Source: JAAYCI01 sp964370195 (GTDB lineage Bacteria > Bacillota > Clostridia > Oscillospirales > Ruminococcaceae). Taken from it: a stretch of 20,027 nucleotides of DNA. A program made the position numbers and the translations under genes. The stretch is taken from the NCBI GenBank assembly GCA_964370195.1, contig CAYJIH010000034.1, positions 1 through 20,027 on the forward strand, written 5' to 3'. Under the pieces are notes generated by a model, which was not told the DNA's origin, did not search any database, and saw only the letters and a program-made list of their open reading frames with translations. Shown here one piece after another: positions 9,801-14,504 of the stretch (the stretch's first letter is position 1; the number at the start of each line of letters is the position of its first letter).

Positions 9801-9990
9801 GCGTTGGTGCCGGTGTTGGTTCTGGCGTTGGTGCCGGTGTTGGTTCCGGTGTTGGCGGAAGCGCTGATAATTGCTCCGTACCTTGTGCTGGTACGCTTGT
9901 GCCAAAGGCAGTAAGCGGCAAGCTTACTAAAAAGATTACTGCCATGAACCCACTTAAAACACGCCGCAATTTCGGTGATACATTTTTCAT
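883..9990 (-). CDS. Giant secreted repeat-built surface protein, putative adhesin (about 3035 aa)
   Basis: The order of parts is: signal peptide (first ~33 residues, core VIFLVSLPLTAFG); a Pro/Thr/Glu stalk (~45-108); a Ser-rich acidic linker; about a dozen Listeria-Bacteroides/Flg_new-type repeats (~200-1830) recognised by TATFDSNGG, YxFxGW and YAxW motifs, with MucBP-like segments among them; MBG-type beta domains (~1830-2855) with NYxV and AGTYxV-like strands; an Ala-Pro hinge; and three hydrophobic helices (~2930-3024) after a PLA...WALMNLL motif. I saw no LPXTG motif and no cysteine. Anchoring is therefore probably through the C-terminal membrane helices rather than by sortase. An ATG also exists at 9999, but GAGAGG abuts it directly and lies 9 bases from the ATG at 9990, so I chose 9990. 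Such proteins usually serve in adhesion or as surface stalks; the ligand is unknown. A SARP-type promoter precedes it and a terminator follows. Confidence 0.93.
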   Translation of the reverse strand: MKNVSPKLRRVLSGFMAVIFLVSLPLTAFGTSVPAQGTEQLSALPPTPEPTPAPTPEPTPAPTPEPTPEPAPTSTPQPAPTSTPTPEPTPQPTPTSTPTSTPTSTPATSDPGTSQPPVVDPNSSSSSSQSQGTTSGSTTQGDAPVQTTPPTSEPEEEDDSSSETTGGLTVASVRTMYGMMPMNLLGSGGEVVGSLFYITFNGIGEAGSSQEAVPFYTNDTTIAYPENGFTAADGTVTTTQSLNKDGYTFKGWSNDGGTTIVTAISALSPVAGQTYTLTAVYEQNDATDYTVSFKYNTQSEDGTYPDAYPAETVQLAEGESAQVALPSIGAELDATLNAGLTIANGQVTVTGDTTVYYVQSQGDIGYTVRYLFETVDGDFEQRSDYPDESKTDAIGATIPNAASEGVTAPEGFSFEPGSPLTLTSNADNNVLEVKFTRNIYYLTFNTVGGTPVSTIEAKFGASISAPDAPTRENYTFQGFEGSDGSTINKNLNNFPSTMPAVSVTYTAKWEGEAAPFRIAYWVEKPNLLPGQSLSSNPTLLNDPSSYMLLSVSGDINGQNAGQTVREDLITANQIAVTTADGTKYASYSHTDAANHTIDEHGNTVVNVYYTRDVYTFNFYPREWDSGFFGGHWDNYTMTYKGSNYTASNPYVLTAKYGDDVSSTLPTAGDVTLSGSRTFSSWNVPGVSYSVMSKVYSLTEEFIPGDGVSSNVSMNTTNSRLYTYRYYFERIEGDPTPTSANSITERGITYMLQDAYTQSLPTSSMVAKDIEGMEAGVEDGRNFLYERRQIDLVFDLNGGSYNGSSSDIRNGSTLFGESISNYSPAGTFTHPLGYEFVGWYVDEGGNEVLADDATIPNITVKDSTGNYTYTVFAKWEANTITFHPNGGQLVQLDEEGNPIEGTEVASYSVEEKSPVRIYTPEPYTAVNVGYVQDGWSLTPNGEKYTFDAAITSNIDLYARWIQTDVNMASITINHRLLGEDGNPTGTTYQEERVGFIVGDNVTLYPLSTTQLIAQGWDPVFYVSTQGSQSITVAEADNSITFDYNQNAGQVNTFVVNYVDENGDPLPAVEGDATSASKTYAVAKSIITVYAPHIQGYTLTSGSGSVQLSAPSEMQTTFTYTKNDYAVGYTVKITSSDGTVNETVLVPADASTQRWTTTGGLTTESVMANAAVASALQGVELDNYTASLDRAGTPVFGENTTINLTLTAKNITVIYTKGNGVGDTRSYEVPVGSYTFLAPSDVGMTPHATHDVSHYTFSGWGTGTVPSYQPNEVVNLGQGVQVDAIWRKVQYTATFDSNGGNEAQRFASGNIENPFNFGSISEPTKENYTFEGWGTTSGTSVEDAKPLAQLSTTADGNVTYYAVWSANDVTVTFNANGGEGSMEPQSVPHNVETALDANEFTRDGYEFAGWNTAANGNGDEYTNRQAVTLTENLNLYAQWTANTYTATFDSNGGEPEEAQTVTTTGTTPFNFGGIAEPTRLGYNFVGWNTSASETTAQELNTAARDVTYYAVWTAKTYEVVFNKGGADGTETMNNQSFTYAVAQSLTTNEYTNTNHTFAGWATSYGGNVAYTDGAQFEIPAEGIVTVNDRVTLYAVWSANEYTATFDSNGGETANQTARTTGTTDFSFDEIDNPTRANYTFAGWLEAGATGTPQATNALDKSARNVTFEAQWTANDYTATFDSNGGETADQTRTTTGTTPFDFSDIDEPTRSGYDFVGWNTSASATTAQELNTAARDVTYYAVWSVTTYTLAYDANGGNGNMESVEFDITDTNVTVSGNGFTAPTNQRWTGWRTEATGGTAVAVGSNSVASLIALMAEGETTITLYAQWEEIPQIPDDVLNPAGTTLTYNGTQRDAFAAGSMPDSVTIDGAQHSITWDYIATEDTTVTWIDGKPTITQVQLNDANEVVSKSFTVRATIDGFLPREYTFETTVNPIEITATANDVTLPTYTNLATATLNGFTFTEDRVVDNSKGDAKADEIATIRTAIEAHTLSVANAATIDNTVAATHADEIVFANATSVIVNRNYLLTTFTPGDLTLENQAATFSVSAADQAFDYNKTAQEFDGDASVNDAPEGVTVELEYSTSQNGTYSSAVPQLTNGNDSTTLWVRATAPGYSPSAAVSYAATINPLNLALTAASETINTYDPVPPTAYTMTGNLDADDETALRTAIEGLVGAGTEVLSYNETPDNTTAGRYSVLFNSGVAEDSVLLSGNYKIASVTNGTLTINDRGVEGLTLDVEGVSQTDRYNGSLQSFDEAQARTALSVNGIPAGITPAINYTFSYSNTSGQLENVADGPITVTVTANVQGFGSVTGTVTYSLTAAPLNLTAVSSTIKTYDTVPAPSYNFGTNEVQTGDTEASLKTAIGDVLSYANGTPDNTTAGTHDVEFAAGVVGTEIMGGNYEIVATNNGVLTVENRNISELTLNVGAAAQTKMYNRTPQTFERNAAVTGMPQGVSASITYSPNANPADQLTHVSEGQLTVDVTATVPGYDGELEGSFTFEITPANANLVATAQNITYGDEGIFGYQFQDAAGNVLSHLSLATAPTAANYTTAYNTADENNRNVGTYSVLLSDATQTAYAEEGVDNSENYTVAIPSTATADFQVAPAAMNISVGNYARQYNVANPAFNPVVTGWKYNDEANAANILSYDVETTAQLDSQVGDYPVTIENEQILTNPANYTLSTTDGTLEIVNNSEDFLISSAAPYNGTYDADDHDGIVNVTSNVANATFTYSVDGGPFSATAPQLTNAGTYEITVRAEADNYDAVEGTYTATITPADATITVASTGKTVGADDPATFTATVSGMEGTDTLDYTVSRTAGEDVGAYPITATFTANPNYNVTVVDGTFTISAAPIIDDGDDTTTDTTPAPAPAPAPAPAAVAPVAPVVAPLVPAALTIDLPDAVVPLADAPDLEDVQVEIGDTEIPLAAAEGSWALMNLLIAIVTLLSSVFLLVGYFKGKKNDDDDETTTTKRKGLFRILSAPMAILSAVLFILTQDMSLPMALLDQWTLIMAVILLVQFVLAILSRKKNVQNDDVKPQGA
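4771..5690 (-). repeat. Recently duplicated or converted repeat modules inside the adhesin gene
   Basis: Bases 4771-4855 and 5464-5548 differ at only two positions, with an offset of 693 bp (231 codons, three repeat units). Both encode the NTSASxTTAQELNTAARDVT segment of a Listeria-Bacteroides-type repeat. A third unit between them (about 4985-5215) shares the CCGCCGTTTGAATCGAA stretch. Identity at DNA level, beyond protein constraint, points to recent duplication or gene conversion. Confidence 0.85.
9675..9860 (-). repeat. Tandem 12-base repeats encoding the Pro/Thr stalk
   Basis: Units of the type GGTGTCGACGTT and variants (GGTGCCGGCTCC, GGTGTTGGTTCC) run head to tail and encode TSTP, EPTP and APTP tetrapeptides. 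Because the period is a multiple of three, copy-number change would alter stalk length without breaking the frame. The stalk follows the signal peptide and precedes the first folded repeat. Confidence 0.85.
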
Positions 9991-9999
9991 TTGATACAT

Positions 10000-10005
10000 C
10001 CTCTC
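10000..10005 (-). promoter_or_regulatory. Ribosome binding site deciding the adhesin start
   Basis: The minus strand reads AGAGAGG immediately before ATGTATCAAATG. GAGAGG touches the first ATG (9997-9999), too close for initiation, but stands 9 bases before the second ATG (9988-9990). The second start is favoured. Confidence 0.7.
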
Positions 10006-10078
10006 TTTCTCTTATTGTTTAAAGCAATTTCTTCTTTTTGACCACAATTTTTCGGTACCCTCCAAGTTTATGTTTCCC

Positions 10079-10110
10079 ATTATATCACACAAAGGTTACA
10101 TCTAGGTTAC
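10079..10110 (-). promoter_or_regulatory. SARP-type promoter of the adhesin gene
   Basis: On the minus strand the -10 is TATAAT (10079-10084), preceded by TG to form an extended -10. Upstream are two identical heptamers, AGGTTAC on the plus strand at 10093-10099 and 10104-10110, with a period of 11 bp. Exactly 8 bp separate the nearer heptamer from the -10. No TTGACA-like -35 lies at 17 bp; the hexamer there is ACCTAG inside the repeats. This matches the geometry described for Streptomyces SARP operators, and a SARP/BTAD regulator is encoded immediately upstream. The predicted leader is about 80 bases. The repeats are seen; binding by the neighbouring regulator is inference. Confidence 0.7.
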
Positions 10111-10284
10111 ACGTTTCGTTGTTTTTTGGATATAAACGACTTTTTTGAATCATTTATACTTGTTTTTACGTCTCAATCACCCAAGTGTTAGGTTATAATC
10201 AATAATATGCTATAAGCGAAATATTTTGAACACCAGTTACCTCGTGTAACAACGTGTTTTATACATCCTCCCTTGTTATGCACT

Positions 10285-10320
10285 AGTATATCAGATATAC
10301 GGTCTCAACTACGGTCTCAA
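10285..10320 (-). promoter_or_regulatory. Direct-repeat site with a -10-like element
   Basis: ACGGTCTCAA occurs at 10299-10308 and again at 10311-10320 (period 12). On the minus strand a -10-like TATACT lies at 10285-10290, 8 bp from the nearer repeat. It could be a second activator site or a distal adhesin promoter. The repeat is certain; the function is not. Confidence 0.4.
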
Positions 10321-10465
10321 GTTCAAGAAAACCACGCTTATTTTTGTATTTTCAAAAAAATATCATTTTTTTATCATCTTTGAAATAAAGTGCAACTCAT
10401 GTGCTATCGCCCTCTATTTATAGTCCTATCCACACAAAACCAACTTATTATATAGGAATGTTTTT

Positions 10466-10501
10466 ATCAAAAAAACTGCGTGCAATTTGCAACGCAGTTT
10501 T
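10466..10501 (-). terminator. Terminator after the SARP-like regulator
   Basis: AAAACTGCGT at 10472-10481 pairs with ACGCAGTTTT at 10492-10501, and a short inner GCA/TGC stem continues it. On the minus strand the stem runs into TTTTTTTGAT. It lies 18 bases after the regulator's stop and separates the signalling genes from the adhesin transcription unit. Confidence 0.88.
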
Positions 10502-10519
10502 CGCTGTATTCAGAACCCT

Positions 10520-11770
10520 TTACGGCTGGCTAGGCAGGATACCCGCCCGCTGGTTTTCAATGTGACGAGCCATTTCCTGAGCAGAAATATGCTGAAATTC
10601 CAGCCGCAAGTTCCCCATATTTCGAATTTTATAAAAACGCGAACGCACACGCTGGGCAATAACATCACAATGTTCGTCGCTAAGGTCGGTTAATAGAAAT
10701 ACATATTGCGCCGCACTATAGCGCGCAAACACATCTTCGCGGCGCAGCGTAGCGCGCACCACCTCTCGCAAAGCGGTTGTCAACTCTTTCAAACGCTTAC
10801 TCGCTTTTGGCATTTCACCGTCATGCTCGCGCAATGTGCATAGCATCAAATACACCGTACGCCTCGTGCGTTCCATGCTGCGCACCATCACCTGGTAAAT
10901 GTGCGAAAACTCATGCAATGCACACTCATAAGCACCATCGTCATACTCTTCCTCCAGCACCGGAAACACGTCGTGCACTTCTGCCGCTGCATCACCCCAC
11001 CCTGAAAACAGGGTTTCCACAAAATCCACAAGCGATTGCGGCGGCGCCAACCCCAGCTCATTGTATAATGCTTCGCATGTGTTTTGATACACCTGCATCG
11101 CGTCGTTGTATCTTTTCCTTTTATATAAGGTATAAAGGTAACGCATATAAACCGTTTCCTCGTAGGGGTACATTGCATACGCTCGTGCAAATTGCGCGGC
11201 CACCTCATCGCCAATACTCGGGCATTTTTCAAAACAATCACCCAGCATTTCAAGCGTATCAAAATATATTTTTTTGTTTTGGGTCAGCTGCTCACTCGCC
11301 CAAAACTCTGAAAGCAGCCCCCCTAAAAAATCTCCCTGATACAATTGCAATGCCTGTATACAAAAACGGGCGCATTCTTCTTCGTTCTGCGCTTTCTCTG
11401 CATGTCGCAGCGCATTTTTCATATCATCCACATCACTGCCACACGAAAAATGAAGCGTATACATGCTATTTTCATAGCTTACGGTGTTTCTGCAAACCTC
11501 TTCATCGCAAAGCTCTTTGTCCTTTAGCAGTTTTCGCAAGCGGTATGCCAAGTTTTTATACACAGACTTTGGTGTCTCCGTGGCTTGATCGGTTAAACGG
11601 CTGTCGATCAAACGCTCTACTGTAATGCTGTGGTTTTCTTGACACAATAAGAGCACCATCAATTGCAATGGCTTGTTGTTTTTAAGCTTTGCTGCGTTAA
11701 ATACAACACGCTTGCCCACACGCAACTGAAATTCTCCCAGCAACTGCACATACACACGATTGTTTGCCAT
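10520..11770 (-). CDS. SARP/BTAD-family transcription regulator with degenerate GGDEF domain (416 aa)
   Basis: Residues ~5-108 form the OmpR-like winged helix of SARP/AfsR regulators, starting with the typical VQLLGEFQLRVG strand and including KSVYKNLAYRLRKLL in the recognition region. Residues ~113-255 are a BTAD-type helical repeat domain (GDFLGGLLSEFWASE; ALYNELGLAPP). Residues ~275-395 resemble a GGDEF domain. The usual catalytic motif is replaced by SAAQY (352-356), so no cyclase activity is expected. RRED (343-346), five residues before it, fits the RxxD I-site, as does RRGD before GGEEF in the cyclase encoded at 15072-15800. I infer a transcription factor that reads c-di-GMP and activates the adhesin promoter. 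A 97-base gap separates it from the phosphatase gene upstream. The ribosome binding site is weak (GTGGGAAC before ATG). Confidence 0.88.
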   Translation of the reverse strand: MANNRVYVQLLGEFQLRVGKRVVFNAAKLKNNKPLQLMVLLLCQENHSITVERLIDSRLTDQATETPKSVYKNLAYRLRKLLKDKELCDEEVCRNTVSYENSMYTLHFSCGSDVDDMKNALRHAEKAQNEEECARFCIQALQLYQGDFLGGLLSEFWASEQLTQNKKIYFDTLEMLGDCFEKCPSIGDEVAAQFARAYAMYPYEETVYMRYLYTLYKRKRYNDAMQVYQNTCEALYNELGLAPPQSLVDFVETLFSGWGDAAAEVHDVFPVLEEEYDDGAYECALHEFSHIYQVMVRSMERTRRTVYLMLCTLREHDGEMPKASKRLKELTTALREVVRATLRREDVFARYSAAQYVFLLTDLSDEHCDVIAQRVRSRFYKIRNMGNLRLEFQHISAQEMARHIENQRAGILPSQP

Positions 11771-11788
11771 GTTCCCACTTACTCCCTA

Positions 11789-11804
11789 CCGGTGCCATCA
11801 CCGG
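11789..11804. repeat. Short palindrome before the regulator gene
   Basis: CCGGTG and CACCGG flank a four-base CCAT spacer, about 20-35 bases upstream of the regulator start, in the 97-base gap after the phosphatase gene. It could be an operator or an RNA hairpin affecting translation of the regulator; there is no T tract, so it is not a terminator. Confidence 0.4.
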
Positions 11805-11867
11805 CCTACAAATGTCACTTTGCCGTTTTTGCCCGCATCACTTTCAAAAATACCACGCCACACGCTG

Positions 11868-13928
11868 CTAGCGCCGAAACGCCAACAATGTAACATCATC
11901 ACGCTGTTCTTCATTGCCTTTGTGCTCGTCAAATGCGTTTTCAACCGCCTCAAACAAAGGCCCAAGGGGCTGTGTTCCACTTTCTTTCAGCAATTTTTCT
12001 GTGCGGCGAAGCCCAAATGGCAACCCATTTTTTTCGCCGATTTGGTCAGAAAATCCATCACTTAACACAAAATATAAATATCCATCGTCTTGTTCCAGCG
12101 TATGTACCTTAATAACGTCGTCCTCGCAAAGCGAGCCGTCGCCAAGGTGCAGCCGCTGGCCTTTATAGCGGGTTACCTCCCCTTCTTTGCACGTGATTAC
12201 ACGCACACCACCAACCAAAAGAAAACTTGCCCCACCGTTGCTTTTTAAGAAAATAAGGGCCAAATCCACACCGTCGCTGATTTGCGTGCTGGCATTCCAT
12301 CCACTGTCGGACGCTTTTTGCTGTGTGGCAAGGGCCCGGCTAAGCTGTGCGTCCATTGCACGCATCACACCGGCCACATCACTGTGGCTTTTTTCCGTTA
12401 CCACGGCGTCGAGCGCTGAAATAACAAGCATTGTAAGCAAAGCCCCCGGCGTGCCATGGCCGGTGCAGTCTCCCACGCATAAAAGCGTACCATCGTAAAA
12501 CGTCTTCAGCCAATACAAGTCGCCACCCACAATGTCTTTAGGAATCCACCGAAGGCGATACTCTGGAAAAGCGAACATCATATCTTGCTCGCTGGGCAAC
12601 AGGCTACGCTGAATTTTGCTGGCATAGCGCAGGCTATCCAATATGCTTTCGTTTTTCTCAAGCAATTCCTCTGCCTGTTCATCCAAACGGTGACGCATAT
12701 AGGTAACACAGTTCGATATATGGTTTTGCCCAAGTGCCACGGCTCTGGCAAATTTCCAGCAACTGCCATAACCGCAGGAATAACAATTTCGGCTACGTTC
12801 TTCCTCTGTGATTTTCCCAAGGGAAATAAATGCATTTTCTAACATTTCATCGCTAAGTACAGGCTGTTCATCACTGCGTATTGTATAGCCGCGCGAAAAA
12901 GCATCCACATTTAATTTTTCGTCAAAACTGCGAAAAAGCTCTTTTGTCTTTTGTGAATCCAGCTCTTTTTTCCGGCGATTCGTCTCAAAATCGATGTCAT
13001 CCAAATGCAATTTTTTCTCTGTGGCCGAACCGTTGTTACACCCTTGTTTGCAGCTAAGTAAATCCACCACAAGCGGCACAGGCAAGCCTTTTTCAAGCCG
13101 CTGTGCATATTGGTGTAAATACACTTTTATTTCGTTCATGCCCTCCATTTGGCGTACCCAAATGTCATCACCCATGTACGAACGCAAATTCTCTGTAAGG
13201 CCACCCGGACGTGGGAGTGTAAACCCAAACCCACCCGGTGGGCTGTCAAAATCCGCCTCCGGCGCTTTGCTCAAATCCACACCGTTTTTTTCCAGTTGCT
13301 TCATAAGCCCGCTATATGTAACGCTAAATTGTACAAAATCGCCGGTTTCCCCGTCTTCAAACTCCATTTTTTTTGCGATACACGGCGAAAGAAACGCATA
13401 GTACGTATTGATGCCCATCACATGGCTCATGTAGATCGCTGTGCACATGGCCGGGCTATGCACCGGCGCAAGGCGTGGCAACAATTGTGGCAGAAATTTC
13501 TCGATATAGCGCACCACAACGGGACATGGCTGCGCAATCAACGGCCCTTTTCCCGCCTCAAGCGCACGCACATACCCCCAGCTACTGATGTCGGCACCAA
13601 ATGAGACATCGTAAATAAGCTGCACACCTTGCTGTTTTAAGTACCCCAGCAAACGGCGATACTCGGGTATATTCATGCGCACCGATGGCGCCACAAGCAG
13701 CGAAAATGGTTCGCCCATTTTTAAGGCAAGCAAAAACGCCTCGCTGTCATCTTGGTTCCAGCGTGCTTTTGTGTCGCATTTATCAACGCAGTATCCGCAA
13801 TTTATACATAGTTTTGGCTGCGCATGTATAACATTTCTGCCTTTTTCCAATTTAGCATCGTTTGCATACACCGGACAAACCGAAATGCATTTGTTGCATC
13901 CAACGCACTTCTGAGTATTCGTTCTCAC
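11868..13928 (-). CDS. [FeFe]-hydrogenase-like sensor fused to SpoIIE/PP2C phosphatase (686 aa), SiaA counterpart
   Basis: The N-terminus has two 4Fe-4S ferredoxin motifs (Cys8/11/14/18 and 41/44/47/51). Residues ~70-330 are the hydrogenase H-cluster domain with altered motifs: QPCP with Cys135 in place of TSCCP, SPCIAKKME with Cys183 in place of MPCxxKxxE, and SCKQGC with Cys293 and Cys297. All four cluster-ligand cysteines remain. The usual proton-relay Cys is Pro134 and the Met before PC is Ser181. A further Fe-S module follows (Cys382/385/390/407), then a short coiled coil and a SpoIIE-type PP2C phosphatase (~440-686) with VGGDLYW, VGDCTGHGTPGA, SDGFSDQ and RDDVTLL, so its metal-binding aspartates are present. 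This matches sensory, phosphatase-linked group C hydrogenases. By position next to SiaB, SiaC and a cyclase, its likely substrate is phospho-SiaC. It starts at GTG with AGGAGG five bases upstream. Confidence 0.92.
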   Translation of the reverse strand: MRTNTQKCVGCNKCISVCPVYANDAKLEKGRNVIHAQPKLCINCGYCVDKCDTKARWNQDDSEAFLLALKMGEPFSLLVAPSVRMNIPEYRRLLGYLKQQGVQLIYDVSFGADISSWGYVRALEAGKGPLIAQPCPVVVRYIEKFLPQLLPRLAPVHSPAMCTAIYMSHVMGINTYYAFLSPCIAKKMEFEDGETGDFVQFSVTYSGLMKQLEKNGVDLSKAPEADFDSPPGGFGFTLPRPGGLTENLRSYMGDDIWVRQMEGMNEIKVYLHQYAQRLEKGLPVPLVVDLLSCKQGCNNGSATEKKLHLDDIDFETNRRKKELDSQKTKELFRSFDEKLNVDAFSRGYTIRSDEQPVLSDEMLENAFISLGKITEEERSRNCYSCGYGSCWKFARAVALGQNHISNCVTYMRHRLDEQAEELLEKNESILDSLRYASKIQRSLLPSEQDMMFAFPEYRLRWIPKDIVGGDLYWLKTFYDGTLLCVGDCTGHGTPGALLTMLVISALDAVVTEKSHSDVAGVMRAMDAQLSRALATQQKASDSGWNASTQISDGVDLALIFLKSNGGASFLLVGGVRVITCKEGEVTRYKGQRLHLGDGSLCEDDVIKVHTLEQDDGYLYFVLSDGFSDQIGEKNGLPFGLRRTEKLLKESGTQPLGPLFEAVENAFDEHKGNEEQRDDVTLLAFRR

Positions 13929-14016
13929 GTCTACCTCCTACCTTCTGTTGCCGAAAAGCACGCCCTCATCCGCACAATCGTTTGCGCCATCTTTGGCATT
14001 GTTCTTTTTTATAAAA

Positions 14017-14077
14017 TTGCTTGCCAACACCTTATGGTTTTGCATGAAAGCGCAAAGCCATAAAAGCCGGCAAGCAA
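14017..14077 (-). terminator. Two-tier hairpin between the SiaC and hydrogenase-phosphatase genes; possible attenuator
   Basis: An outer 9-bp stem (TTGCTTGCC 14017-14025 with GGCAAGCAA 14069-14077) encloses an internal loop and a 12-bp inner stem (14032-14043 with 14052-14063, one G-T pair) around an eight-base loop. On the minus strand the outer arm is followed by TTTTAT. The hairpin sits inside an otherwise tightly packed gene set, so it could be a partial terminator, an RNA processing site or a stability element. Confidence 0.6.
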
Positions 14078-14115
14078 CGTGTTTTACGCAAAACCGCACA
14101 CTGTCTGTCTTCGGC

Positions 14116-14493
14116 CTACGTTTCTACAATATTAAAGGTTACATTTTCCACTTCTTCGGCAAAATCCTCGCCAAACTCCAGCATAATGTCGTTCTCGCTG
14201 CTGGCAATCCAGTTTACCACCACTTCTTTGTCTGTGTCTGCAATGGCATCGTCCATTTCAAGCAGCATATTCATAAGCAATTTCGACGTAGAACTGTTAA
14301 AATAACTAAGCTCGCAATCAAACTTAAAACTGGTAAAATCGCTATACATATGTTCGCTAAGCAATTTATCCAGCTCTGCGTAAAAATCCGCCACATTTTC
14401 GTGAAAAGATTCGCCCTCAAAGCGCATATAATTTTCGTCTGTATCCAGTAAAATATACGGCGTAGAACGTGTTTTTTCTTTTTCTAGTCGCAC
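14116..14493 (-). CDS. siaC: SiaC-family regulatory phosphoprotein (125 aa)
   Basis: This small acidic protein carries the SiaC/DUF1987 hallmarks: an N-terminal beta strand with MRFEGESFHENVADFY (23-38) and the LSYFNSSTSKLL motif (62-73). In Pseudomonas, SiaC is phosphorylated on a threonine near position 68 in this motif. Thr69 and the neighbouring serines 67, 68 and 70 are the candidates here. Unphosphorylated SiaC binds and activates its partner diguanylate cyclase, and phosphorylation by SiaB blocks this. The gene starts at GTG, with the AGGAGG site overlapping the TAG stop of the kinase gene, so translation is probably coupled. The length is normal for the family. Confidence 0.9.
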   Translation of the reverse strand: MRLEKEKTRSTPYILLDTDENYMRFEGESFHENVADFYAELDKLLSEHMYSDFTSFKFDCELSYFNSSTSKLLMNMLLEMDDAIADTDKEVVVNWIASSENDIMLEFGEDFAEEVENVTFNIVET

Positions 14494-14504
14494 AGTTGTA
14501 CCTC

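Larger units (their letters stand above)
10006..10467. other. Noncoding A/T-rich upstream region of the adhesin gene
   Basis: About 460 bases between the regulator's terminator and the adhesin ribosome binding site contain no credible gene. They hold the SARP-type promoter (10079-10110), a GTTAC/GTAAC inverted repeat (10236-10250), a ten-base direct repeat (10299-10320) and an A/T-rich stretch (10341-10390). The unusual length for a gap between co-oriented genes suggests a heavily regulated promoter. Confidence 0.7.

Noticed and set aside
9455..9994. Long plus-strand frame rich in Gly-Val repeats opposite the adhesin start
   Set aside because: It is the antisense shadow of the Pro/Thr tandem repeats, which stay open in several frames because of their 12-base period.
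10236..10250. GTTAC/GTAAC inverted repeat as another SARP site
   Set aside because: The half-sites are inverted and do not match AGGTTAC at the 11-bp direct spacing; no -10 is suitably placed.
10237..10266. Nine-residue leader peptide on the minus strand after GGGAGG
   Set aside because: The ATG follows the ribosome binding site with no spacer, and there is no evidence of attenuation. The likeness of AGGATGTAT here and at the adhesin start may be chance.
10777..11625. 282-codon plus-strand frame opposite the SARP-like regulator
   Set aside because: It lies entirely antisense to a gene with clear domain matches and has no ribosome binding site or recognisable motif.
11868..13928. Catalytic, H2-producing hydrogenase
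   Set aside because: The proton-relay cysteine and other catalytic H-cluster residues are changed and a PP2C phosphatase is fused at the C-terminus. A sensory role fits better than H2 production.
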